Below, piece by piece: positions 1 to 7,002 of a stretch of DNA of 64,000 nt. The translations under genes were made by a program, and so were the position numbers. Position 1 is the first letter of the stretch. Each line of letters opens with the position of its first letter. The notes below the pieces were generated by a model, which saw only the letters and a list, made by a program, of their open reading frames with translations, had not been told where the DNA came from and ran no database searches. The stretch is from an uncultured Candidatus Melainabacteria bacterium (lineage in GTDB: Bacteria; Cyanobacteriota; Vampirovibrionia; Gastranaerophilales; Gastranaerophilaceae), in contig CAKVIM010000001.1 in NCBI GenBank assembly GCA_934754775.1, forward strand, positions 1-64,000, in the 5' to 3' direction.

Positions 1-160
1 AAAAAGAAAAGAAAACGAAGCAAAAGAAAAGAAATGACGCACTGTTTTCTACAACCTTACGGTTGTGGTTTGAATTGATGCAGCAGGCAAAGCCTGCACT
101 TTGGCACTCGCTAAGGAACGCTCGTGGTGCGGATGATGTTCTAAGGATTGTTGTTGTGGT
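1..160. repeat. Dispersed repeat, inverted copy of 48384-48532
   Basis: This stretch begins with an A/G-rich tract and contains a short hairpin around ACCTTACGGT and the phrase CACTCGCTAAGGAACGCTCG. The same phrases appear in reverse complement near 48395-48530 in the same order, so the two are inverted copies about 48 kb apart. No protein is recognisable in it. The copies differ in the middle: here the insert around 80-110 reads CAGGCAAAGCCTG, while the other copy has a CCGGTTCACCGG hairpin at that place. Identity was judged by eye. Confidence 0.75.
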
Positions 161-300
161 GAAACCCCAAACTACGGCTGTTCCCTTACGGGATTTCACC
201 TCACCCTAACCCTCTCCTGTTAGGAGAGGGAATACGCTAAGGATGTTCATTTGATTAGACACCAACCTCTACTTAAAGGAGAGGGGAACAAGGATAACCC
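161..300. repeat. Composite palindromic repeat, copy 1
   Basis: It contains the core palindrome CCCTCTCCTGTTAGGAGAGGG with CCTCACCCTAAC beside it, followed by a second imperfect palindrome ACCTCTACTTAAAGGAGAGG. The stretch from the first palindrome to GGAGAGG closely matches part of copy 5 near 36080-36150. It is non-coding and belongs to the repeat family found in the other large intergenic regions. Confidence 0.75.
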
Positions 301-681
301 CCAATATCATTGAGAATAACGTAAAAAAATCTATGTCAACCGCTTTATCACCATTTGTAAATATTAATTTTTGTAAACTCGGATTTTCCCGAATAATCAT
401 GGGGAGCATGGTCAATTGTAAAACTTTTTATCAAATTCTTTACTTGATAAAAAGATTGGAAAATTATACTATATACACATACTTGAAAGGAGTGATGGCT
501 GCGAGACTTGGGGAGAGTCAAAGATAGAAAAAAGATTCAAAAGTTTTAAGAAAAAAATCACAAATCAAAAGATTAAAAATCACAAATCAAAATTATGAAA
601 AAGATGAAACATTACAAATCATTATTAAAAATTTAAGAGAGAGAGATTTAACAAATTTTTGGGGTAGGAGATTATTGGGTT
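301..681. other. Gene-poor AT-rich stretch with a tandem direct repeat and a tiny ORF
   Basis: No convincing gene is present. An 18-bp sequence (AAAAATCACAAATCAAAA) occurs twice, at 553-570 and 575-592. A very short reading frame at 495-527 (ATG, ten codons, TAG) has a good ribosome site AAAGGAG just before it and lies about 155 bp upstream of a terminator. It could be a leader peptide or chance. The longer frame that covers it (from 333) shows no protein-like composition. Confidence 0.4.
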
Positions 682-717
682 AAAAAGGTTTTCTTTATAA
701 GAGGACCTTTTTTTATT
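682..717 (+). terminator. Rho-independent terminator upstream of anmK
   Basis: A 12-bp stem (682-693 with 701-712, including G-T pairs) closes a 7-nt loop TTTATAA and runs into T7. It ends whatever is transcribed through 300-680, just before the anmK promoter. It could also act as an attenuator for a transcript starting upstream. Confidence 0.7.
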
Positions 718-718
718 A

Positions 719-727
719 TGCTATAAT
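719..727 (+). promoter_or_regulatory. Extended -10 promoter of anmK
   Basis: TGC-TATAAT (TATAAT at 722-727) lies 20 bp before the anmK ATG with a GGAAGG ribosome site between. No TTGACA-like -35 box is visible at the usual distance, as expected for an extended -10 promoter. Confidence 0.6.
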
Positions 728-747
728 CAAGCTTGGAAGGATAATCT

Positions 748-1863
748 ATGTTTGAAGAAAAAGAAACAAAAAGAATAATCGGGCTAATGTCAGGAACATC
801 CTGTGATTCAATAGACGCCGGATTATGCGAAGTCAATCCTGATATGTCGGTCAAACTTATAAAAGGAATAAATTTCCCTTATCCCGAACATATTCGAGCT
901 AAACTTTTTGCAACATTTCGTGGAGAGGTTTCAATAAAAGAAATTTGCCAGCTAAATTTTGCAGTAGGTAAATGCTTTGCTGATGCTGCTAACACACTTA
1001 TTCAAGAGTTCGGAAAAGTCGATTTGATATCAAGTCATGGTCAAACAATTTATCATTATCCTTTTGACACAAAACTCGATAATGTATCTTTAAAAAGCAC
1101 TTTTCAAATCGGTGAAAGCTCAATAATTGCAAAGGAAACAGGCTGCCAAGTTGTTTCAAATTTTCGTGAAAAAGATATCGCATACGGCGGACAAGGTGCA
1201 CCGCTGGTTTGTTTTGCAGATGAAAAATGGTTTAAAAATTCGCTTGTTCAAAATATCGGCGGAATATCAAATGTAACAGTGATTTCGGATGAATGCGAAA
1301 CATTCGGTTTTGATACGGGCTGCGGAAATATCATGATTGATTATTGCACCCAAAAGTTTTTTGGTGAAAAATACGACAAAGACGGTAAAATTGCAGCAGA
1401 AGGAAATGTCTGCGAAAGCTGGTTAGACTGTCTTTTGCAAGATGAGTATTATTATCTCAATCCACCAAAAACAACCGGTAGAGAATATTTTTCAAACCAA
1501 TATATTGAAAACATCCTAAAAATCGCACCGGAAAATAAAAAAGATGTTATCGCAACTTTAACCGCACTGACTGCAAAAACTATTGCACAAGCCTACGAAA
1601 GATTTATCCCGTTTAGATACGATACGGTCGTAATCGGCGGTGGCGGAGCTTACAACAAAACAATGATGAAGTTTTTGAAATCATATCTTCCAAAATATGT
1701 TGAACTCAAAACACATGAAGATTACGGCATCTCTAACAATTTCAAAGAAGTCATGGCGTTTGCTCTTTTAGGATATTGCAATTATTATAACATCCCGAAT
1801 AACCTGCCTTCCTGCACCGGAGCCGAAAAACGTGTTGTACTGGGTAAAATCACAGAACCTTAA
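748..1863 (+). CDS. anmK: Anhydro-N-acetylmuramic acid kinase
   Basis: AnmK phosphorylates 1,6-anhydro-MurNAc, cleaving its anhydro ring, to give MurNAc-6-phosphate during recycling of cell-wall fragments in the cytoplasm. The 371-residue product has the usual family length. It shows the N-terminal nucleotide-binding motif GLMSGTSCDSIDAG, then SSHGQTIYHY, the block GGQGAPLVCFADEKWF, NIGGISNVT and the phosphate-binding motif GFDTGCGNIMIDY near residue 190, and VIGGGGAYN near residue 297. The ATG at 748 has GGAAGG upstream and an extended -10 promoter. The gene ends 4 bp inside the convergent gene at 1860-2630. The wall-building gene murF and the wall-quality gene pgeF are elsewhere in the window, but no murQ or nagZ is seen here. 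Confidence 0.95.
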   Translation: MFEEKETKRIIGLMSGTSCDSIDAGLCEVNPDMSVKLIKGINFPYPEHIRAKLFATFRGEVSIKEICQLNFAVGKCFADAANTLIQEFGKVDLISSHGQTIYHYPFDTKLDNVSLKSTFQIGESSIIAKETGCQVVSNFREKDIAYGGQGAPLVCFADEKWFKNSLVQNIGGISNVTVISDECETFGFDTGCGNIMIDYCTQKFFGEKYDKDGKIAAEGNVCESWLDCLLQDEYYYLNPPKTTGREYFSNQYIENILKIAPENKKDVIATLTALTAKTIAQAYERFIPFRYDTVVIGGGGAYNKTMMKFLKSYLPKYVELKTHEDYGISNNFKEVMAFALLGYCNYYNIPNNLPSCTGAEKRVVLGKITEP

Positions 1864-2630
1864 TTTTCTATCAGAAGATTCATAAATTCTATATCATCAT
1901 AATCAATATAGGCAGTTTGCATAAGATTTCTGCCTGTTTTTATGGTAACTTCGTTTGATTGATTTTTCCTTATCAGATTTGATGGAATGCGAACTCTTTG
2001 TCCGTCGCCGTTGAGTTGGATTTCAGAAATTTTATTCCCGTTAAAATAAATTTCCGGCGGAGAAGCAAATGCATTCGGAATTCTGTTTTGCCCCATGGAG
2101 CGTGCCATTGCAGTATCTATACCAATTATTGAACCGATTACAAGATAAACAGGTTTTGCGATATTTATGTTTTTCATCGAAAAAGTTTTGGTATAAAACG
2201 GACCAATTGCTTGCATTCTGAATTCTCCAGCATTTGCAGAAAGTTCAGAAAAACTGTTATCGCCTAAGTGATACATATTTGTATCAATTGCCTGTCCGGA
2301 ACCATTCGATTTTTCAATCCCGACAACAATTGGAGCAGAACTATCATTAATCGTGACTGTGAAAGGTTTGTAATTTTCCTTTTGCACCGACATAATACTT
2401 GGGCCGTTAATTTGGGTATCAAGTTCAAAAAATCCATTATCATCAGTTTTAGTGCGATAATTTTGTTTCGGAAGAGTGATATTAGCTCCGCCGACCCCTG
2501 CACCGGTCTGTTTATCAATTATTCGACTTGAATTCCCCGTAGCACCTTGTTCTGAAACCCCACCCTGAAATATCGCAGCGTTAACCGGTAAAATCAAAAA
2601 TATGAACATTAAACTTAGAAATTTTTTCAT
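1860..2630 (-). CDS. Exported protein with carboxypeptidase-regulatory-like domain
   Basis: The 256-residue product begins with a clear signal peptide (MKKFLSLMFIFLILPVNA, cleavage near residue 18-19), so it is exported. Residues about 33-105 look like a carboxypeptidase-regulatory-like beta sandwich: GAGVGGANITLP, then TDDNGFFELDT, then the repeated hydrophobic/polar strands of SVQKENYKPFTVTI. The C-terminal half (about 120-256) is unrecognised and strand-rich; IYFNGNKISEIQLNG suggests a second sandwich. It may be a surface or periplasmic structural protein. The ATG at 2630 has only GGAA upstream. It runs convergent to anmK, overlapping it by 4 bp, and divergent from the exported protein at 2798. 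The domain name is a family-level inference. Confidence 0.7.
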   Translation of the reverse strand: MKKFLSLMFIFLILPVNAAIFQGGVSEQGATGNSSRIIDKQTGAGVGGANITLPKQNYRTKTDDNGFFELDTQINGPSIMSVQKENYKPFTVTINDSSAPIVVGIEKSNGSGQAIDTNMYHLGDNSFSELSANAGEFRMQAIGPFYTKTFSMKNINIAKPVYLVIGSIIGIDTAMARSMGQNRIPNAFASPPEIYFNGNKISEIQLNGDGQRVRIPSNLIRKNQSNEVTIKTGRNLMQTAYIDYDDIEFMNLLIEN

Positions 2631-2768
2631 AAACTTATTATTCCGCTTTAATTAAATTTAAAATTACTCTTTTGTATATTTTTTAAGGACAATTTATGCA
2701 AAATCAAGGTCGGAGTTTAACTTGAAAATGAGGATTGAATGTATACTTATGGATTAAAAAAAATATTA

Positions 2769-2777
2769 TGTTATAAT
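2769..2777 (+). promoter_or_regulatory. Extended -10 promoter
   Basis: TGT-TATAAT, with TATAAT at 2772-2777, lies 20 bp before the ATG at 2798. The TTG at 2777 overlaps this box and is therefore an unlikely start. Confidence 0.6.
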
Positions 2778-2797
2778 TGAAGAAAAAGGGTCAAAAT

Positions 2798-3235
2798 ATG
2801 AAAAAACTTCTGGTATTGTTAGCATTAATCGCTCCAATTTGTGTAATCGCAAGTGAAGAAGTCGCTTTAGAACCTTCTAACGAACCACAGTGGAAAGATT
2901 TTGCACCACCTGCTTATGTAAATGTTTCTGAACCAAAAGGACTTGGTAAACTCAATGAAACTGCAACATATTGGTACCAAAGAAAAGTTAACTTTGATAA
3001 CTCAATTCAAGAGTGCCGTGATTTGGAAGCAAGCGACGAAAAATTTAGCTGCTATCAGCAAGTAAAAGTTAAACAATATCAAGAAAACAGCGATTATAAC
3101 GCTAAGATTGAAGCAATGGAAAGAGCTCGTTTAGGCCCGCAAGAAATGTTCGACAAAACAGATACAATGCTTCCAATCGGCGGATATTTGAACAATTTTG
3201 CAAGATTTCAGCCAAACGAACTTAGAGGGTACTAA
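2798..3235 (+). CDS. Small exported protein of unknown function
   Basis: A 145-residue protein with a signal peptide (MKKLLVLLALIAPICVIAS). The mature part is polar and mostly helical, with two cysteines about 13 residues apart (QECRDLEASDEKFSCYQ) that could form a disulfide outside the cytoplasm. I chose ATG 2798 because AAAAAGGG stands 7 bp upstream and the signal peptide starts there; a longer frame from TTG 2777 would start inside the -10 box. No known domain is recognised. It stands alone between divergent and convergent neighbours, and a small hairpin repeat follows its stop codon. Confidence 0.75.
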   Translation: MKKLLVLLALIAPICVIASEEVALEPSNEPQWKDFAPPAYVNVSEPKGLGKLNETATYWYQRKVNFDNSIQECRDLEASDEKFSCYQQVKVKQYQENSDYNAKIEAMERARLGPQEMFDKTDTMLPIGGYLNNFARFQPNELRGY

Positions 3236-3237
3236 TT

Positions 3238-3300
3238 TTTGTTGGGCAAGTATGCCCAATCTACTGCCTGTTCGTTGCCTGACGAATATATCCAACCTAC
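3238..3300. repeat. Small hairpin repeat (GTTGGGCA type), copy 1
   Basis: GTTGGGCAAGTATGCCCAA forms a hairpin and is followed by CTAC; a second half reads CCAACCTAC at the far end. The same hairpin recurs at 15010-15034 inside the flagellar cluster. The element fills the gap between two converging genes and lacks a T-run for a standard terminator on either strand. Confidence 0.65.
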
Positions 3301-3866
3301 AGTTTGTTGCTCAAATACTCTACAACTCTTCTCAATGCAATTGAGCGGTGGGAAATTTGGTTTTTCTCTTCTTCACTCATTTCAGCAATTGTTCTTGTTT
3401 CACCTTTAGGGAAAAATATCGGATCATAGCCAAATCCGTTTTCTCCTCGAGGCTCTGTTCCAATAGAGCCGCCACAAATCCCTGTTGTTGAGAATTCGAC
3501 CTCACCTTGCGGATTAATAAGCGTCATACAGCAAGCAAAATGGGCGTTTCTATTTTCTTTTCCATCCATTTCCATTAAAACTCGCTCAATTCTTTTTTGC
3601 GGAGTTTCAGCATATCTTGCAGAAAATATCCCCGGAGCACCACCCAGAGCGTCTATACAAAGCCCTGAATCATCCGCAAGTGCCCAAGTTTTAGAAATTT
3701 CCCAAGCAGCTTTTGCCTTGATAAGAGAATTATCTTCAAAACTATTACCATCTTCTATCGGGTCGAACCCTTTAGGCGGCATGACAAACTCCAAACCACT
3801 CCCAGCAACTATTTCGTTAATCTCCTGCACCTTATGCTTATTTGACGATGCCAAAACTATTTTCAT
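3297..3866 (-). CDS. rdgB: XTP/dITP pyrophosphatase (RdgB/HAM1 family)
   Basis: This house-cleaning enzyme removes non-canonical purine nucleotides (XTP, dITP, ITP) from the pool by hydrolysis to the monophosphate and pyrophosphate. The 189-residue protein starts with the family N-terminus MKIVLASSNKHKVQEI. It carries the metal and substrate block ADDSGLCIDALGGAPGIFSARYA around residues 64-87, and FGYDPIFFP and SHRSIALR near the C-terminus. It lies 1 bp after the glycosyltransferase gene (3868-4659), so the two are probably co-transcribed with hpf. Its 3' end touches a hairpin repeat. Confidence 0.95.
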   Translation of the reverse strand: MKIVLASSNKHKVQEINEIVAGSGLEFVMPPKGFDPIEDGNSFEDNSLIKAKAAWEISKTWALADDSGLCIDALGGAPGIFSARYAETPQKRIERVLMEMDGKENRNAHFACCMTLINPQGEVEFSTTGICGGSIGTEPRGENGFGYDPIFFPKGETRTIAEMSEEEKNQISHRSIALRRVVEYLSNKL

Positions 3867-3867
3867 C

Positions 3868-4659
3868 TTAATCCCTTTTATAATAATAAACCAATTCCTT
3901 TGTAGTATCCAAAACCCGTCCGTCTTTGTTAAAAAGCTTTATTGGCAATCCCATTTTTGCCAACCTGTATAAGACACTAACCTTGAGAACTTCTAAGCCA
4001 TACTTACAAGAACGTGCAAAATTGATTGAAGAAGCTTCCGGAAAATATTTTGTCGGACAAGAAATTTCGCCAATCTTAAATCCGTTGTACAAAATTAATG
4101 CCAACATTTCGTTATCAAAAACAAAATCGTCGCTACAATCCTCAAGCGGCAAGGTTTCTAAGATTTTTCTCGTAAACCCTCTGAAGCCGGTATGATACTC
4201 AGAAAGCTTTTCTCCAATCAAAACATTTTCAAACTCTGTTAAGAATCTGTTAGAAACGTATTTATAAGCAGGCATGCCACCTTTTAACGCCGAATGCCCA
4301 AGCATTCTGGAAGCTATAACTGCATCATACTCATCAAAAGCCATCATAGAAGCGATTGCAGGCACAAGTTTTGGCGTATATTGATAATCAGGATGAAGCA
4401 TAATTACAATATCAGCACCAGCCTTCAAAGCCGCTCTATAGCAAGATTTTTGATTAGCTCCATACCCCTTATTCTTCTCATGAACAATTGTTGTAATATT
4501 GAGTCTGCGTGCGACTTCTTTTGTTTCATCAGAAGAGAAATCGTCGACAAGAATAATCTCGTCGACGAAATTTTGATAAATCTCATTATATGTTTTTTCT
4601 AAAGTTTTTTCTGCATTGTAAGCAGGCATAATAACTACAACTTTTTTATTGTTAATCAT
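3868..4659 (-). CDS. Family 2 glycosyltransferase
   Basis: A cytoplasmic GT-A glycosyltransferase of 263 residues with no membrane segment. VVVIMPAYNAEKTL at the N-terminus and ILVDDFSSDET form the nucleotide-sugar fold. The motif MLHPDYQYTP stands in place of a classical DXD loop, a variant seen in polyprenyl-phosphate sugar transferase relatives. GFRGFTRKILETLP near residue 158 is also typical of that group. The sugar and acceptor cannot be told from sequence. AGGA upstream supports the ATG at 4659. It sits 28 bp after hpf and 1 bp before rdgB on the same strand. Confidence 0.85.
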   Translation of the reverse strand: MINNKKVVVIMPAYNAEKTLEKTYNEIYQNFVDEIILVDDFSSDETKEVARRLNITTIVHEKNKGYGANQKSCYRAALKAGADIVIMLHPDYQYTPKLVPAIASMMAFDEYDAVIASRMLGHSALKGGMPAYKYVSNRFLTEFENVLIGEKLSEYHTGFRGFTRKILETLPLEDCSDDFVFDNEMLALILYNGFKIGEISCPTKYFPEASSINFARSCKYGLEVLKVSVLYRLAKMGLPIKLFNKDGRVLDTTKELVYYYKRD

Positions 4660-4687
4660 ATTTCAAATCCTGCCAAATGCCCGTGAG

Positions 4688-5044
4688 TTAGCTCTCTACA
4701 GCTTCTTCTTTAACTTCAGTGTTTCTGATTGTTTCTTTGCTGCTAGAAGACAATGCTTTGTCTTTAAATTTTTGTACCTGTCTTGCCAACTTGTCAGCTA
4801 ATAGGTCAATACTTGCATACATTGATTCAGCAGATTCTTCACAGTGAACTGCACCTGAGTTCATCTTGCAAGAAACTTCAGCAACGTGTTTGCCTGTTGC
4901 TGCAGGGTTTTTGATTACAGAAAGAACTACATCAATTGCAGTAATCTGGTCATAATGTGTTGCCACTTTTCCAATTTTTTCCTTCACATAAGCCTTAATA
5001 GCGTCTGTAATCTCAATGTTTTTACCGTTTACGTGTATATGCAT
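4688..5044 (-). CDS. hpf: Ribosome hibernation promoting factor, short form
   Basis: HPF binds the small ribosomal subunit in slow growth and blocks the mRNA and tRNA channel. The 118-residue product has the family pattern: MHIHVNGKNIEITDAIKAYV at the start, AEVSCKMNSGAVHCEE in the middle, and SMYASIDLLADKLARQVQKFK as the last helix. The tail is short and acidic and lacks the C-terminal dimerisation domain of long HPF, so it resembles the short HPF/YfiA type. A strong ribosome site AGGAGG precedes the ATG, and a TACAAT -10 box lies at 5071-5076. The glycosyltransferase and rdgB follow closely. Confidence 0.92.
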   Translation of the reverse strand: MHIHVNGKNIEITDAIKAYVKEKIGKVATHYDQITAIDVVLSVIKNPAATGKHVAEVSCKMNSGAVHCEESAESMYASIDLLADKLARQVQKFKDKALSSSSKETIRNTEVKEEAVES

Positions 5045-5070
5045 TTACACCTCCTATGTACTACCTTACC

Positions 5071-5076
5071 ATTGTA
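5071..5076 (-). promoter_or_regulatory. -10 box for hpf
   Basis: TACAAT read on the minus strand lies 26 bp before the hpf ATG, with AGGAGG in the short leader. The -35 region is not obvious. Confidence 0.45.
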
Positions 5077-5115
5077 CAACAATTTAGACTATTTTTAAAG
5101 TGCCGGAGTAAAGAT

Positions 5116-5331
5116 TTAGTCTAAAATTTGCGGAAGTTCTACATTCGGAGTGCCGATAGTTCTAACTAATTCAAGCACTGCGGCTTTCATTTGACATTTT
5201 TGTGCAGTTGCACTAAAAAAATCACTATAGAAGCATCCATCACACACGCAGCCTCTTTTATAACATTCTAATGCCGTTGGTGTCCATCTTTTTACGGCAA
5301 TAGCTCTTCCCATATCACGACTCTTAAACAC
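5116..5331 (-). CDS. Small cysteine-rich protein, possibly metal-binding
   Basis: A 71-residue protein starting with GTG at 5331; GGAGG sits five bases before it, which decides the start. Near the middle it has the cluster ECYKRGCVCDGCFY with four cysteines (C-x4-C-x-C-x2-C) and one more in QKCQMKAAVLELVRTIG. Such spacing could hold zinc or an iron-sulfur cluster. The second half looks helical. I do not recognise the family. It lies downstream of murF on the same strand but is separated by 330 bp holding a dense cluster of CATG sites, and its 3' end is 71 bp before hpf. Confidence 0.7.
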   Translation of the reverse strand: MFKSRDMGRAIAVKRWTPTALECYKRGCVCDGCFYSDFFSATAQKCQMKAAVLELVRTIGTPNVELPQILD

Positions 5332-5661
5332 TTATTCCTCCAAAATATATTATTTATGACTAATTGATTGAAAGGATGTTCCCCAAATCCTTATACATCT
5401 ATTATATGGGTTAAGAACGCATTTACAACCCATAAACAGGCAATTGTTAAGTTTTCTTAAGAATTTGCAAAACGCTATAACTATTCTGCTTCGCACTTTT
5501 TAGCCATGCTTATCCCCCATGGTTACATGGTTTGAGCGAATTCAAGCATGACAAAGCCATGCCATGACCATGTTTGCATGCAATTTATATTGGGTTAAGT
5601 TTTGTAACGAAGTTGGCATGTAGGCAAAAATTTGATAGCAGAAAGAAAAACTGCACAACAG
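5332..5661. other. Intergenic region with a cluster of nine CATG sites
   Basis: No gene is visible in this 330-bp gap between murF and the cysteine-rich gene. Between 5505 and 5620 the tetramer CATG occurs nine times (starts at 5505, 5518, 5526, 5547, 5558, 5563, 5569, 5577, 5617), several as GCCATG or GCATG. About one per 300 bp would be expected at this base composition. It may be a protein-binding or methylation-sensitive control region for the small gene to its left. Confidence 0.6.
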
Positions 5662-6960
5662 CTAAACTGCCAATAGTTCAATTATTTTTTCAAATTTCAT
5701 ACTTCTTGAAGCTTTCAAAAATATTTTTGTATCCGCTTTAAGATTAGATTTAATATAATTTACAGCAGTTTCTATATCCGCAAAATGAGCAGATTTGCAA
5801 TTTTTGACTTCATCAGAAATATTTTTAGATAATGTACCAATAGTTATAACTTTAGCTTCTGGAGCCAGTTTTGGGTGATTATTTATATAAGAGCCCAATT
5901 CTTTATGGAACTTGATTTCATCCTCACCGAGCTCGCCCATGTCACCAAGAACCAAAACATAGTTTTTATAAAGTTCAAAAATCGTGTCCACAAACGCACG
6001 CATAGATTCAGGATTGGCATTATAGCTATCATTAATAATCTCAAATCCGCCTGCCTGAACAGCTTCCCAACGTTTTTCAATCGGAGCGTATTTCTTTAAC
6101 CCTCGCTGAATTTCTTGAACACTCATTCCAAGCTTAAGCCCTGTATTTATTGCACTCAAAGCGTTTTCGACATTATAATCCCCGCCGACATTGAGTTCGT
6201 AAATATTTCCTTGATATTCAAATTTTGAATAATGAGTAGACTTTTCCAAAATTTTCACGTCATTAATCGAATAAAAAATCTTTTCGCCGCTAAAATCCAC
6301 AGTCTTTTTAATAAGCTCATCATCGTGTGCAATAAAGACATTTCCACGCTGATACTTAACAATTTCGCATTTAGCTTTTGCAATATTTTCACGTGAACCC
6401 AATCGTCCGATGTGTGCAGTTCCCACATTAGAAATAATCGTAATGTCCGGTTCTGAATACTTTGAAAGCAGCTCGATTTCGCCCAATCCACGCATTCCCA
6501 TTTCTAGCACGAGAGCTTGTGTATCAGAAGGTGCTTCAAAAATCGTTTGACAAAAACCGATTTCATTATTGTGATTTAATGGCGTTTTAAACGTTTTAAA
6601 TTTTTCAGCCAAAACTGACGCCACAAGTTCCTTTGTCGTAGTTTTTCCTGAGCTGCCTGTAATCGCAACAACAGTAAAATTTAGTTTATTTCGACGCCAA
6701 TTTGCAAGCTGCAAGTATGCTTTCAGAGTATCCTCAACTTGAAGCGTACCGCCTTCTTGTGTACAAAACGCTCCGACAGCACCCTTTTCCAAGGCTTGTT
6801 GAATAAATTTTTCACCGTCAAAAGACGCACCTTTAAGTGGCAGATAAAAGTCGCCTGCTTTTATTGTCCTTGTGTCCGTGGATATATTAACATCCAAGTC
6901 CAAATCAATCTCTTTTAAAACCTTTGCATTTGTTGCAGCTATCAAATCTCTTATTTTCAT
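5662..6960 (-). CDS. murF: UDP-MurNAc-tripeptide--D-alanyl-D-alanine ligase
   Basis: MurF adds D-Ala-D-Ala to UDP-MurNAc-tripeptide using ATP, the last cytoplasmic step of the peptidoglycan precursor. The 432-residue protein has the Mur ligase order: N-terminal substrate domain with KAGDFYLPLKGASFDG, the P-loop ITGSSGKTTTKELVASVL near residue 103, LNHNNEIGFCQTIF, LVLEMGMRGLGEIE, NVGTAHIGRLGS, and the C-terminal domain with INDSYNANPESMRA and LVLGDMGELG. It stands alone here, away from other mur genes. It is divergent from mnmE with only 42 bp between, and its ATG lies 6 nt after a TATAAT box, predicting a leaderless mRNA. Confidence 0.96.
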   Translation of the reverse strand: MKIRDLIAATNAKVLKEIDLDLDVNISTDTRTIKAGDFYLPLKGASFDGEKFIQQALEKGAVGAFCTQEGGTLQVEDTLKAYLQLANWRRNKLNFTVVAITGSSGKTTTKELVASVLAEKFKTFKTPLNHNNEIGFCQTIFEAPSDTQALVLEMGMRGLGEIELLSKYSEPDITIISNVGTAHIGRLGSRENIAKAKCEIVKYQRGNVFIAHDDELIKKTVDFSGEKIFYSINDVKILEKSTHYSKFEYQGNIYELNVGGDYNVENALSAINTGLKLGMSVQEIQRGLKKYAPIEKRWEAVQAGGFEIINDSYNANPESMRAFVDTIFELYKNYVLVLGDMGELGEDEIKFHKELGSYINNHPKLAPEAKVITIGTLSKNISDEVKNCKSAHFADIETAVNYIKSNLKADTKIFLKASRSMKFEKIIELLAV

Positions 6961-6966
6961 AAAACT

Positions 6967-6972
6967 ATTATA
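6967..6972 (-). promoter_or_regulatory. -10 box of murF, leaderless spacing
   Basis: TATAAT on the minus strand is followed by six bases (AGTTTT) and then the murF ATG, so transcription would begin at the A of the start codon. No ribosome site is present. Confidence 0.6.
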
Positions 6973-6990
6973 TGCTGAATGTTTTTGGGT

Positions 6991-6996
6991 TACAAT
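6991..6996 (+). promoter_or_regulatory. -10 box of mnmE, leaderless spacing
   Basis: TACAAT is followed by TGTTTT and then ATG at 7003. No Shine-Dalgarno sequence precedes this ATG, and upstream in-frame starts would overlap the promoter. Confidence 0.55.
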
Positions 6997-7002
6997 TGTT
7001 TT

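Noticed and set aside
333..527. Open frame of 64 codons at the left edge
   Set aside because: The composition is not protein-like, it has no ribosome site at its start and it lies in AT-rich sequence between repeats. Only its last ten codons have a ribosome site, and these are noted as a possible leader peptide.
553..592. Tandem 18-bp repeats considered as CRISPR
   Set aside because: There are only two units 22 bp apart with a 4-bp gap, no spacers of normal length, and no cas genes in the window.
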